Below are positions 1 through 11,037 of a stretch of DNA of 64,000 bases, piece after piece. A program made the translations under genes and the position numbers. This DNA is from Hesseltinella vesiculosa (lineage: Eukaryota; Mucoromycota; Mucoromycetes; Mucorales; Cunninghamellaceae). The notes beneath the pieces were generated by a model. It had not been told where the DNA came from, made no database searches, and saw only the letters and a list, made by a program, of their open reading frames with translations. How positions within the stretch are numbered: the stretch's first letter is position 1; each line of letters opens with the position of its first letter. The stretch is taken from positions 434,001 to 498,000 of the forward strand of contig MCGT01000001.1 of the NCBI GenBank assembly GCA_002104935.1. Direction: 5' to 3'.

Positions 1-1576
1 TTCCTTGTAGAATTGGATGAATTGCGTCAGCGCCACTCTTCGACACAGACCAACCTTCGCTTATATATTGAAAAGGCACCTGAAGTAGACAAGGATGGTA
101 AAGGCCTCTTCCCTCTGGCCGGCGCCAAACATCCTCCTTACAGCCTAGTGTTCATCAAGGTGTTTGATCCTTGGACTCAAGACGTCCAGTAAGCCACCGC
201 TCCATGGCATCCTCCAGAGCATCTGCTGACTGGATCGTTTTTCTTTCTGATGTGTAGTGGAGCTGGTCATATGTATATCCATGCCGATGACAAGGTCGAT
301 CACATCCTTCCAGCTGTTCGACGCATGGCCGGTCTCGATGAATCTGCTGGTCTTGATCTGTATGAAGAAATCAAGCCTGAAATGGTGGAAATCATGGATG
401 TATCCAAGTCCTTCAGCCAATCAGAAATCCAAGACGGTGATATTATCGTGGCCCAAAAGAGCTTGACTGCCCAAGAGTAAGTGCGAAAGAATGTCTCGTT
501 CCACGACTCATTTTTTTTTTTAGAGCGGAGGAGCTACAGAGCAAGGGTCTGTCGCCCACCGTGGCCGATTTTATGAATTACCTGCGCCAACGACGTGTAT
601 TACAATTTATTCCCAAGGATGGTGATGTCAACTCGATCTTCGACATGGAGGTGCTGACAACCATGACCTATGACATGGTCACTCAGCGCCTCGGTGCCAA
701 GATCGGTGCCGACCCAAACAAGATCATGCTGCACCTGGCCACCACCAAGGACGACTTCAAGCCCATCACGCGATTCCCGCTCCCCCATGGCACCTATGGT
801 GACCTGGAAAAAGATGCCTATCGTTTTGGCGGAGACAACAGCCTGGGCAAGCTTGGTTTTGAAGTGCTGGACGTGTCACTGACCGAGTTTGAAAACAACC
901 GACAGATCAAGGTGATCTGCTTGACGCCCACCCTAGCCGATGCGCACGAGACTGTCGTATTCGTGCCCAAGAATGGCCGTGTCAGCGAGCTGCTACGTCA
1001 GGTGGAAGCCAACGGGATCAAATTCCAATCCGAACATGGTTCCAGGCAAGTGCGTGTGTATGATACCGTTTCCCACAAAGTCAGCCGTGCGCTGATGCCC
1101 AACGACCCGGTCAGCGCCATCACCGACAGCCCCATGTCTCAATTGTACATTGAAGAAGTGCCTCTAGAAGAAACCAAGTCCACTGGTGACGAAGATGTCC
1201 TGATCAATGTGTTCCATTTCCAGCGCGATATCACGCGCTCTCACTCTGTTCCATTCAAATTCTTGGTCATCAAGGACGAACCCATGGACGATACCAAGCG
1301 TCGTCTGCAAGCTCGTACCGGTATGAGTGATAAGGATTGGGCAAAGGTCAAGACTTGCATTGTGTCTCAATATTCCGCCACACCTATTGAAGAAGGTAAC
1401 GATAAAAAAAAAAAAGAAGTATGCTCACCCCTCACCGTTTTATATTCATAGACGACTTCAAGTTGAGTGATCATCAATGGCAAAAGCTTGATGATACATT
1501 GGGTCTGGAACATATCGACAAGACTGGCCGTGCCAATCGAAATGGCACTGAACGAGGCTTGACTATCCGAGGTTGA
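1..1576 (+). CDS. USP7/Ubp15-type ubiquitin carboxyl-terminal hydrolase, C-terminal part (5' end outside window)
   Basis: Only the last 467 residues are present; the MATH and catalytic domains lie upstream of the window. Exons are 1-188, 258-476, 524-1395 and 1452-1576, all GT-AG and all phases closing. The visible part matches the ubiquitin-like tail of USP7 (ICP0-binding and C2 regions): FIKVFDPWTQDV and GAGHMYIHADDK near the start, VADFMNYLRQRR in the middle, and an end close to the family's end (LGLEHIDKTGR, NRNGTERG, then stop). In USP7/Ubp15 enzymes this tail folds back on the catalytic domain and activates it, and it binds partners; the enzyme removes ubiquitin from nuclear and endosomal substrates. 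An A run sits in the last intron. The assignment as USP7 family is firm; the exact ortholog within fungi is inferred. Confidence 0.9.
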
Positions 1577-2027
1577 TCCCGTTGCCCCCCCTTTTTTTTA
1601 TATATTTTTATTATAACATGCGTGTTTGTCCCCCCCCTCCCCCTCTGTCTTTTATAAAACACTACCATCCCCCATGCTTTCCTGTCTGTTGCTTTTTGGT
1701 AATCCGTCTCTATGTATTGTCGTTATGGTGACGAGTCTTTGAACAATAAAAACGTTGTAAAAGTTGAAAGCCTCTTTATGACATGGTCGTACAATCATGC
1801 AAAGCAACCTGATTGAAAAAATTTCCGTGGCCGACCCTGCAAAAAAAAAAAAAAACCATGCTCCTCTTTTATTTTCTTTTTTCCTTTCTCCTTTCCAACC
1901 CTTTCCTTTTGTTTTCTTTCTTGCTTCCGTTTTCTTTTGGTTAGATCCTTTTCAGCTCTTAAATCTATCCTCTTCATCTCACTGACTGCTTTTATCGACA
2001 CTGTCCCTCGTACTCGTGCTTCATAAC
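1577..2027. other. intergenic region between tandem genes
   Basis: Holds the 3' untranslated end of the USP7-like gene, with an AATAAA signal at 1745-1750, and the pyrimidine-rich leader of the next gene (long T/C tracts at about 1865-1935). No convincing open frame. Confidence 0.5.
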
Positions 2028-4505
2028 ATGGCCAAGGTATCCATAAAAAAAACATAGTACAAATGACCAGAAGTTTTGTTCTTTTATTTACTCAGGAATC
2101 AGTAGATCATTGGGAACAGGTAAACAAGGACAAAAGACAACCAACGTGTATGAGCCACACCCACTCAACCATTCGGTTGATAGCTTCAAACGGCGCAAGA
2201 TCAGGGGAAATTTGCCGCCGATGATCAAAGTTTATTGGAAGTGCTCCACCTGCAAAGTCTCCTTCAGCAGCAAAACATGTCCCTCCGTACATTGACGGTC
2301 GAAAAAGAAGATGCCAATCAAACCATCGAGCAACTCACTAGCCAACTTCGACAAACAACCAGTGTTTTAGGTAATGTACCAAGGTGTCACCGCGTTGTGT
2401 TTGCATGATAGTTTTGCTTACGTTTTTTTTTTTTTTTCTTTACAACTCTGCCTGCACCCCCCCTTTTTTTTTTTTTAACTCTGCCTTTTTTTTTTTTTTT
2501 TTTTTACTCTTTTCTTCACTTTTTTTTTCTTTCTCTCATCCCCATCCCCATCATTTTTTTCACCCTTGCATCGGCCCCCACCTCTCTTTCTCCCTTTTGA
2601 CGCATCTGCTCCCATGTTCTTTTCCTTTTACGACGATTTGAAATGGATAGACAACAGCAAGGAAGAGATATGGAATTTGGAACTGACCAAGCAAGACATG
2701 GTCCAACAGCAAGACAAGCTACAGCGTCAGCTACAGCGAGCCTTGGTCAACTACCAACACCTAGCCCAGCAAGAAGCCGAGGTGCGTCTGGAACTCGAAC
2801 AGCTCAAGCAACAGCACCTGCATTGCCAAGACTCGTTGGAGCAAGCAAAACACGACCAAATCGACCTCGCCATCACAAAACGCCGACTCGCCGCCCTACA
2901 GCAGCAGCTCCATCAGCAGCAGACACGTGCCGAGCAGATGCCCACCTCCTCCCTTTCACACCAACCGCTTCCTCGCTCCAGTCTGCCTCCTTTGGCCATA
3001 TCACCTTCACAGTCGATGCCGCCCGCCCAGCACCAGCATGACCACTGGCAGCTGCCGGCTCATGTCCAACAGCAGGCAGCCTTGGCCCGCGCCGAGGATA
3101 CCATCCAAGCTCTGCAAGCCGCCCTGGAACATGAACGCGCCAAACGGTCCGAGATGGAACAGCTCTGGCGCGATGCTCAGGACACCATTGAGAACGCTTG
3201 CCAGTCACCTTTACCTCCTCCTGCTGCTCCTGCTCCCCGAAACCCGACCAAGGACTATCTCACCGCCCTCCTGCCTTCACACATGCTCTTGCCAGCCCCC
3301 GACACTTCCCTTTTGCTCGAGACCATATCGCCCACCGACTCAGCCCTGCCCGGCTCCGTGCACTCGCCTTCCAGCACACCTAGCCTGCCTGCGTTTTCCC
3401 TGAGTGAAGAGCTGTCCATGGCGGATGCGAAGCAGCAGGAAGCATCCGCCAAGGGCTACACGGATGTAGGCTTGTGCGTTGCCGCCTTGCCCTGCCATTC
3501 CAATCTCGACGAGCTGGAGGCTTATGAAGCCCTGGCCTTTGGTTCCCTCATTACCACCGGAAGTTACATTTACGAGCCCATGCGCCGCCGTGTCTCCTCG
3601 TCTACATCTCCCCGATCCCCAGCAACAGAAACTGCTGTGCCCTCGGCTCCATCGCTTTCGTCGTCGCTGGGCCCGCAGGCGATCCCAGCCCACCCCGCCC
3701 CAAAAGTCAACTTGGCTTTCCCCCCACCACAGCTCGACGACGAGCCAGATCAGCCGCTGGCCCACAACAGCGTCCGTGCTCTCACAACCACCATGATCGG
3801 CTCATGGATGTGGAAATACTCACGAAAATGGATGGGCAGTGGCTTGTCTCACAAGCGTAACAAGCGTTTTGTCTGGCTGCACCCCTATTCCAATACACTT
3901 TACTGGAGCACCGCCGAGCCTGGCCTGCATCGCCAGGAAGGTCGAACAAAGTCAGGTAGGATGGATGAGACTCGAATAGAAAAAAAAAATCTAGTGATCA
4001 AGGTGCCTCATCTTCTTTTTATTATTTGTCACCTTGTCGTTCTTTAGTGCTTGTGGATTCGTTTATGATTATTGATGACTGTCCCAACCAAGTGCCCAGC
4101 TTTTATATTCAAGCGGAGCGCCGCCATATCAAGATCCAATGCCTGGATGAGGTCAGTTATCGAGCCTGGTTCAAGTCGCTCAAATACCTGCTCATTGACG
4201 TTCCGCCCACCACTCCGCCTGTGGTGGACCCTGTGCCGGCAACATTGCATGCTGACGCACACCCATTACCTGTCCCTCGCAGCCGTCGGCCACAGACCCA
4301 GGAAGAAACGCAAGCCAAGAACCAGCGCCGTTTGACCAAGCTCCTCAAATACCACAACCACTTTTATGCCGCTCCTCCATCTCCGCCTCCAGCCGTGGAC
4401 GAAGTCCCACAGCCGCAAAAGCATCAACGCCACAGCACTTTTTACCCCAACGCATCTGCATTCAAACCTCATCATTCATCCAAACGAAAAACCATTTACT
4501 TTTAG
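2028..4505 (+). CDS. coiled-coil protein with C-terminal Num1/Mcp5-type PH domain
   Basis: 660 residues from five exons: 2028-2036, 2096-2119, 2184-2370, 2651-3955 and 4048-4505. The first two coding exons are only 9 and 24 nt. They were chosen because they keep the frame open into a long Gln-rich coiled coil (residues about 12-190, for example LLEVLHLQSLLQQQN). A Pro/Ser-rich low-complexity middle follows. A PH domain runs from about residue 452 to 560 (TTMIGSWMWKYSRKWMG, KRNKRFVWLHPYSNTLYW, ending YRAWFKSLKYLL). This PH subtype is that of yeast Num1, ApsA and fission yeast Mcp5, which bind PI(4,5)P2 at the cell cortex and anchor dynein and mitochondria. Here the protein is much shorter than Num1 or ApsA, so a cortical anchoring role is inferred from the PH domain alone. 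Confidence 0.8.
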
Positions 4506-4810
4506 CCGACTGTCTGAAATAAACCTCTTTTTGTCTTTCATCTTCTTCGCGGCGAAAAAGATTCCCATTGTCAATTCGGCCCCTTCTCATTTTGTGACAT
4601 GACCCGACAAAGCAGGTGTCTTCTCAGCCGTCACGGTCTCAGAAGCAGATGCTAGAAAGAAAAACGCCACGTTTTATTGCGTGCTTGGGTACAATGCCTT
4701 GGGCATGGAACTGGCCAACAACATAGAAATCAAACGTTTGTATAGAAATGGAGTAGGTATAAGCACAACAAAGACAGAGAGGAATAGGAACGACGGAGGG
4801 AAGGCGTGGT
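4506..4810. other. convergent 3' intergenic region
   Basis: Short spacer between two convergent genes. AATAAA at 4518-4523 serves the PH-domain gene. I see no further gene. Confidence 0.5.
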
Positions 4811-5855
4811 CTAGCAACAGCCTTGCTTTTGATCAATGTTGTCTTGGCCCACAGCAATGGTTTCGCCTGCCGTTGGGCGAACCACATCGTTGGAGGATTC
4901 CAGGGCCTTGTTGGACACAATGCGGTAGATTTCTATTTTAAATAGCAATGAGAGGTGAACATCCTGGTTCTCCATTTCTCCTCCACCTACCAGTCAAGAT
5001 GCGTTGGAAGGCCAATTCGACATTGCTGGAGTCCAAAGCTGAGGTTTCGATAAATGATAAGCCTAAGCAAAAAAAAAAAGGGGGGGGAGGGGGGTCAGCA
5101 AATCCTTCGTCATGCTTGCTTTTAAGCGCACCATTATCGGCAGCAAATTGCTTGGCTTCTTCGGTGGACACGGCTCGGATATGGCGCAAATCGCTCTTGT
5201 TACCGACCAGCATGACGACAATGTTGGCATCCGCATGATCACGCAGTTCCTTGAGCCATCGGGTCACGTTTTCATAAGTTTGGTGTTTCGCAATGTCATA
5301 CACCAGCAAGGCACCGACAGCACCTCGGTAATAGGCACTGGTGATAGCGCGGTACCGCTCTTGGCCAGCTAAGAAAAAAAAAAAGATGAGATGCCTCGTC
5401 GCCGCGTTTTTGCCCAGGCTGGCCAGGGTTTTTACCGGTGTCCCAGATTTGAGCCTTGACCGTCTTACTGTCCACTTGCACACTACGAGTGGCAAATTCA
5501 ACACCAATGGTACTCTTGGATTCCAAGTTGAACTCGTTACGCGTGAAACGAGCCAGCAGATTGGTCTTGCCTGGTGGAAAGAAAAAAAAAAAGAAAGACG
5601 ACAGAGGAAAAGGGGCATAACAGGGGGGAGGCAACGTAGGGAAGAAAAAAAAAAGGTGAATCTTCGTCGTTTCATGGCCGAGTATAAACTTACCAGTGCC
5701 AGAATCACCAATCAAGACGACTAGGATGAAAAACAAGGCAAGATGAGAATCGGCAAAATGATCATGGCTGAGCGTGTGGTGAAGGCAATGACGGATGAAC
5801 TGGATGAAGCTCATTTACCTTTGAAAAGATAATCGTACTCATCGTCACGGCTCAT
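4811..5855 (-). CDS. Rab11/Ypt31-type small GTPase
   Basis: 209 residues from six exons (reverse strand): 5819-5855, 5694-5720, 5436-5570, 5132-5368, 4991-5062 and 4811-4932. All G-boxes are visible: P-loop GDSGTGKT (Thr where Rab11 usually has Ser), switch I STIGVEF, switch II WDTAGQERYR, NKSD and [11 protein letters not shown]. The C-terminus ends in a double Cys for geranylgeranylation. The spliced form [11 protein letters not shown] matches Rab11/Ypt3/Ypt31, which control exit from the trans-Golgi and recycling endosomes and supply exocytosis at the growing tip. The fourth intron starts GTGCGC, a weak donor, and holds a G-rich run at 5079-5095. A 5' UTR intron may exist at about 5866-5997. 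The gene is head-to-head with the zinc-finger gene at 6320. Confidence 0.95.
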
Positions 5856-6319
5856 GTTGTATTTTCTGCTTAAACAAGAGAACAATAATAAAAGGAGAAG
5901 AAGAGGAAAAGAAGAAAAAGGAATAAATAGGAACAAGGTTGCTTTGGTTTGCGCAAAAGAAAAAAAAAATTGTGCAGTAACGCGGCAAGCCAATCACCTT
6001 TTGACGGCGCTCCAAAGCCCGCCGTTTTCGGCTTTGTAGTGCCATGTCCGGTGAGCCACTAAAGCCAATTATCCAAGTGGAGTGACGTTTTTTGTACTGT
6101 GAGACAGTAATATTACAGTCATGGAATCCGATGGGCTGTATTAAAAAAAAGGCTTTGAGTAAAAAGCGCATGAGGTTATTGACATGAAAAAGAAACCTTA
6201 AAAAAGAGTGACAGGGCAGCCCCCGCCTTGCTTACAAAATGGAAATGCGGAGTCTTTTTTTGCTGTTTGTGTTTTTCTTTCTCTTTCCTTTCTCCCCCTT
6301 TTTTTTAAAAAAAAAAGAA
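5856..6319. promoter_or_regulatory. divergent promoter region of Rab11 and the CCCH gene
   Basis: 464 bases between two divergent start codons. On the reverse strand a possible 5' UTR intron runs from 5997 (GTGATT donor) to 5866 (GCAG acceptor). An upstream reverse-strand frame at about 6020-6170 could be a UTR exon; I do not call it a gene. Confidence 0.4.
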
Positions 6320-7877
6320 ATGAGTGAATCCAGTCTACAAAAGAACAAGGCTGTTTGGATCGGTACTGCAGCTGTCTTGTCAGTAGGTGCCTTGCTGTAT
6401 TATTCCCTTTTGAAAAAAGGTAACCATCGATGAAAAGCTCGTGTTTGTGGGAAAAGAAAAAGAAAAAAAAAAACGGCGCATATTTTTTTTTTGGAAGCTG
6501 GGTCAAAAGAAATGGCGAAACACACAATAATGGTCAACAACAGATAGAAAAAAAAAAGAATGAACAAACAAAGCAATCCATCTTGATGCTTCAAGAGGAT
6601 AGTGCCATGGGTGAAAAGAAAAAGAGAAAAAAAAATAAAAACTTATAAGAGTTCCAAGGGCAAGCGTGTGGCTTTGAAAAAAAATAGAACCTAACCTTGC
6701 ACTTTTTTACAGATGGTTCAAATGAACCCAAGCAAGATCATGGCCATCGTTCTATCGATGTCACTCCAAGCAACCAAACCCGCGAAGGTACTAGAAATAG
6801 TCTATTGGAGATATCTAGAAATAAGGAGACTTGGCGAGGAGTGAAAAATAGCCCGGTTTCGTTCAATTAGGGGGAGACTTGCCACTCACTTTTTTTTTTT
6901 TTTTTCCTGCTAGCTGTCAAGGAAATAAGCGAACCTGTCAACGAACCTACCAAAGAACCTGTGACAAAAAAGGAAGAGCCTGTGGAACAAGTCACTGAAG
7001 CTGAGGAAGAAAAGCCTCGGGTATCCAGTGACGTCAAATCAGTAGCGGATGATGAAGAAAAGTCCTTGGGCACCCTCTCCTCCACAACATTAACAGACGC
7101 CAGCAGCCACAGCACCATCTCTTCCACCATCGAGGATCAAAAGGAAGAACAGCCAGAAGACCCCACTCCCTTGGAAAACACCATCAAGGAAATCCCTGCC
7201 ACTGCAGTCAAAACCGAGACCAAGGATGGCTACTGGCAAGGCCCCACTGCCAATGGCACCATGCCCTTGGACATGGGCTGGCCCGACCTATTGCCTCTAC
7301 AACAAGAACAAAAGGAAAGCGATGCCGAGGAAACCAAAGCCACCAAGAAACAACGTTTCCCCAAAAAACGCATGACCCGTACTGAACAAATTGAACAACA
7401 ACGCCAAAGCTATGTGCCCAACATGAAGTCCCGGTGTAACTGGTGGCCCAACTGTACCAACAAGAACTGCAAATACTTCCATCCTCATGAACCCTGCCGG
7501 TAAGCATCGAAAAATACCTGCCACCCAGCCTCTCATTGGCTTTCTCCCTTAGATTTGGTGACTTGTGTATCTACAACGAACGGTGCATGTATCTACATGA
7601 CTGGGATTATGAGGAGCCCGTCCACCCCAAGCAGCGTCGCCGCCAACAGCAACAGCAGCAACAACAACAGCCTTTTGTCACGCTGCAAGATCAAACCTTG
7701 TCTACACAGCAATATCAGCCTTTCCATTTCTCTCAGCCATGGACCATGCCTGACGCCACCTTGACTACCCCCTCCACAGTGACCAATGGCTCCAATGGCT
7801 ACCGAGGAAGAAAACCCTACCGATATAACCAATCCTACCAACAACAGCCATCCCCTTCAGCCTCGGCTTCCAACTAG
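6320..7877 (+). CDS. membrane-anchored protein with two Nab2-type CCCH zinc fingers
   Basis: 361 residues from four exons: 6320-6419, 6713-6787, 6914-7499 and 7553-7877. The N-terminus carries one hydrophobic segment (about residues 11-27, VWIGTAAVLSVGALLYY) followed by lysines, like a signal anchor. An acidic, Glu/Lys/Thr-rich spacer runs to about residue 230. Two adjacent fingers then follow: C-x5-C-x4-C-x3-H (CNWWPNCTNKNCKYFH) and C-x5-C-x5-C-x3-H (CRFGDLCIYNERCMYLH). This spacing is that of Nab2/ZC3H14 poly(A)-binding fingers, not of TTP. The tail has a Gln run encoded by CAG/CAA. Splice joining restores the second finger across the last intron. The ATG at 6320 is preferred over an in-frame upstream one at 6239 because the stretch between is a T-rich leader. 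Membrane-tethered RNA binding is inferred. Confidence 0.8.
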
Positions 7878-8231
7878 AAAAAAAAAACAGCCTCCCCCCG
7901 TTCCCCATTTTCTCTTTCTTTTGATTCTCTTTATTGGTTTACCCCCTTCCATTTTTTTTCTCATCTGTGTTTTGTGAATATTCTCTCATTTTTTCTATTT
8001 TGACAAGGCTCCGTGTTGTGTGTCACTTTTTTTTTTTTTTTTCGACCATGTGAATATGAAGGTCTAAAATTTTCATTCCCCTCCCACTTGTCATTTCTTG
8101 TCATCAACCATTTGACTAATTTGAAATTAAATTAAAAAAATTAGATCCTTTTTTGATGACCTTACACACATATTTGTTTATTTTTCTTTAAGGGTTATGA
8201 ATGTTTGATGTTGATAGAAGAAGAAAAAAGT
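7878..8231. other. convergent 3' intergenic region
   Basis: T-rich spacer between convergent genes. It contains an A/T-rich stretch at about 8119-8143 and no supported gene. Confidence 0.5.
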
Positions 8232-9722
8232 TCAATCGGACGTGGTGGGTTTTTCCGGCGCTGGTTCTGGCGCCGAAGTGAGGCCTTGTCGTTCCGCCAA
8301 TTGTTCAGAAGCCTGCTGTTCCAGAGCCACTTCTTCAAACAGATCTTGGATGTTGTACCAGAACTTCTGCCCAAATGAGCGCCAGGCCATATAGGTAAAG
8401 AGCAGTTCAATGGCCATAAACAAGAGAATAAATGTGATGGCGGTAGGGATGCGACGATGGTACATGTAGTAGCTGGGATGAAAAAAATGATGCATAATGA
8501 GCATCTCTGGGCAACGTTTTGCCCATGGATCTTACCGAAGACCTCGGAAGTCGGCTTGAATCGACAGTTGAGCGTCGTAGATCTGGACATTGGGATCAGA
8601 AATTGAAACAAAGGCTTTCATCACTGGATTGGACTGAATATAGCGTCAGTGGGTGAAAAGGATCAGCATCGCTTACCTTGTGCTCCATGTAGCCTTCAAT
8701 CAATGGGACAGAAACCACCTGGCTTTCTTCCATTAACCCCACCAACAGGGGTATCGCCTTGGCCATGACATGAAGAATGCGTTGAGATTGGGATTGGTAT
8801 CGTAAAATCGCCTGGCGAATGGGACGTAACAAAAAAAGAAGAGTGAGCACAGACGGCTTTCCCCACAAAACGCAGCCCCTTTCCCCCCTTTTTTTTTCCA
8901 CAGCGTACCGGTCGACTGGATTGAGCCAGGACGGTGTCGTCTTGCGTCAGAAGTTCAGTGTGGATCATAAAGTTGCCCAAGTTAAAGTTAATGTCCGAAG
9001 TTGGCACGTGAAGTTGAACAAACACATCATAAGCTTGCTCATGACGAAGAGGCTAAAAAAAGGTGGTCAGTGCATTCTCCTCACGGGTTGTAATTGACTT
9101 TACAGGTTTGGCCCCACCATGGGCTAAATCCACAAAGCTATTGGGCTCGACTGACTGCCTGCTTTGGACATGCCCATACTGGAAAAAGATGGGTTCATGA
9201 TGGGCGGTGCGAGGGACGTATTGTTGATAAAAGGTCAGGTAAGCAGTGATGCTCGTCAAAAAGATCCAGCCCAGGACAACCATGATAATGGCCGATTTGA
9301 TCATGGTACGCTGGGCTTTGGGTGCAAACACAATACGCAGGAATGGCAGGGATACTTGCTTGATGGCTCCTCCCAACAACAAGGCCAGAGGATGCCATTC
9401 GAACGGAGGAAGCTCTTCGTCCTCCAGCTCGTCTAGCTGTTGCTGGTCGGCAGGTGCATGGCGGGTCGATCTTGAGCTGGCTTTTGCCGAGCGTCGTCGT
9501 CGAACCGGTAATGTGGGATCTTCTTCTGATGTTTCATGGAACGAGCTGTGCACCAACATCTCGTCTTCGTCGTCAGAAGGGACAACTTGGAATCCATTGT
9601 CTGGCTGGAGAAAACAAAACAAGATCAGCCAATTGTCTCTTTCATTATTGCCTGGCGCTGTTATCTTCATCCTAATTTTTGTTTGTTTGCTTGGCTAGCG
9701 CACTTACCACTTGGTGAGACAT
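8232..9722 (-). CDS. seipin (lipid droplet biogenesis protein)
   Basis: 377 residues from six exons (reverse): 9708-9722, 9104-9604, 8909-9052, 8677-8811, 8536-8633 and 8232-8472. Topology is that of seipin: a cytosolic N-terminus with acidic and Arg-rich patches, TM1 at about residues 106-131 (IIMVVLGWIFLTSITAYLTFY), a lumenal domain with the family signature YDVFVQLHVPTSDINFNLG followed by NFMIHTELL, and TM2 at about 305-325 (ITFILLFMAIELLFTYMAW), then an acidic/Pro-rich tail. Seipin oligomers sit at ER-lipid droplet contacts and guide triacylglycerol into nascent droplets. The first coding exon has only five codons and was chosen because it gives a start in phase. The N-terminal extension before TM1 is longer than in yeast seipin. 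Confidence 0.93.
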
Positions 9723-9897
9723 GGTTGAATGCAATAAAGGGAAAAGGAGACAAAAGTAAAAAAAAAAAGAAGACGGCCGATTTAAAAAAGGGAACCTGAA
9801 ACGCGGAGCCTGGCCTCAACCTTTCAATCATGTGAAAAAATGAAACAGCATGCATCAAATGTTGGGTGCAACAGGGTCCTTTGCATGCAACAGTTTT

Positions 9898-10540
9898 TTA
9901 TACTTGGTAGGTAGGCAAATGTGTCGCCACCCAGTCTTCATAATCCCAGTCGTGAGCATGTAACTGCTCTGGCCCAGCAATCCAAAAGTAAGCTTGACAG
10001 GGCACGGCCTTGTGGGATGCCCAGACTTCCACTGGCCGCCGATCATATTCCTAAAATAAAAAAAAAAAAAGCTCTGTCAATCAGTGTGCCACGTTTTCCT
10101 TTTTTTTTTCTTTCTCGTAGCATACATCGCCTTCATAGTCATCTAGTGCCAGTATGTCACTGCTTGTGAGCCCGCAGCATAGGATCCCTTGCACCTGATC
10201 CTCCTCGTCTTCGGTGGCAACCACCCCAGGGTACGTAGCATGCTTGACGGCATATCTTTTCGCTCTCTAATCATAACCATGAGATAAACGGCGTGAGCAT
10301 ACGATGTCTCCTTGTCATTTGTCATTGGCATACGCGCAGTGTTGCCGGCTGCAAGTCCAAGGACGCCAGCTTTTGCGTTTTCAGTGCCACTGGGGCTTGT
10401 TTGCCACAGAGAACTAATGTCATCAACCAAAATTAAAGTAGCCAGGGTGAATGAGATGTTGGGCATACCATCATATATTTACCATCCCCAATAATGGCAT
10501 GTGACATTAATGTGCCGTAAAAGAATGCCGAACGTGTCAT
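9898..10540 (-). CDS. AIG2-like gamma-glutamylcyclotransferase family protein
   Basis: 143 residues from four exons (reverse): 10483-10540, 10334-10413, 10126-10266 and 9898-10050. The family's N-terminal signature is present (FFYGTLM), followed by a YPG turn (HATYPGVVATED) and the LDDYEGDEYDRRPVEVW segment, where the conserved acidic and Tyr residues form the active-site cavity of GGCT-fold proteins. It ends with the hydrophobic/aromatic strand (AYFWIAGPEQL) and an AHDWDYEDW motif. Related proteins cyclise gamma-glutamyl amines or act in glutathione turnover; AIG2-like members are mostly uncharacterised, so the substrate is unknown. A pyrimidine tract and AG just before the ATG hint at a 5' UTR intron. 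Confidence 0.85.
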
Positions 10541-10726
10541 GGGGAATGGGATTACCTGGAAAAAAAAAAAAAGAAAAGAAAAAAAGAAGGGTCAGCCAAA
10601 AAAGGAAAATGGCTGGATTTTTCGTGACAAGCCTACCATACTTCTCCAGCGCCTACATCAAACATTGGGAGAGGGACATCCTCTCCTCACCAAAATGGTG
10701 CCCATTCCAGACGCATGATTTTGTCG

Positions 10727-11007
10727 TTAATGCAGTATCTCTCGAGAATACATGACAAAACCTGCTATTTTTGAACTCTTGGTGAGCGAGTTGCCAAATT
10801 CCAGGCCAACCTTGTCTCGGTCCGATGTCATCGAGACTTTGCGAGCGGCGGTCTCTGCTGAGACAATGACAAACGTTGAAGGCAAGAGTGCGTTGGGTTC
10901 AACGTGAACAGAGCTGGAAAAAAAAAATGCCAGCAAACACGAGTCCTTGCCTGAAAATGCCGTGAGAACAATACAAAAAGTGAGGCTGTGTGTTTGGATT
11001 TTATTCA
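10727..11007 (-). CDS. uncertain small ORF with signal-peptide-like start
   Basis: A reverse-strand frame starts MNKIQTHSLTFCIVLTAFS, which looks like a secretion signal, and runs about 93 residues to a stop. I do not recognise it. Two other frames also stay open over parts of the same stretch, and a GC-AG intron could remove the segment after the signal. The true exon structure, and whether it codes at all, cannot be settled from sequence. It lies between two reverse-strand genes. Confidence 0.25.
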
Positions 11008-11037
11008 TGGCGCAGGTCAAAAAAAAAAAAAAAAGAA

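Noticed and set aside
6239..6319. Upstream in-frame ATG extending the CCCH protein
   Set aside because: The added stretch is Phe/Leu-only from a T-rich leader; the ATG at 6320 directly precedes a normal N-terminus.
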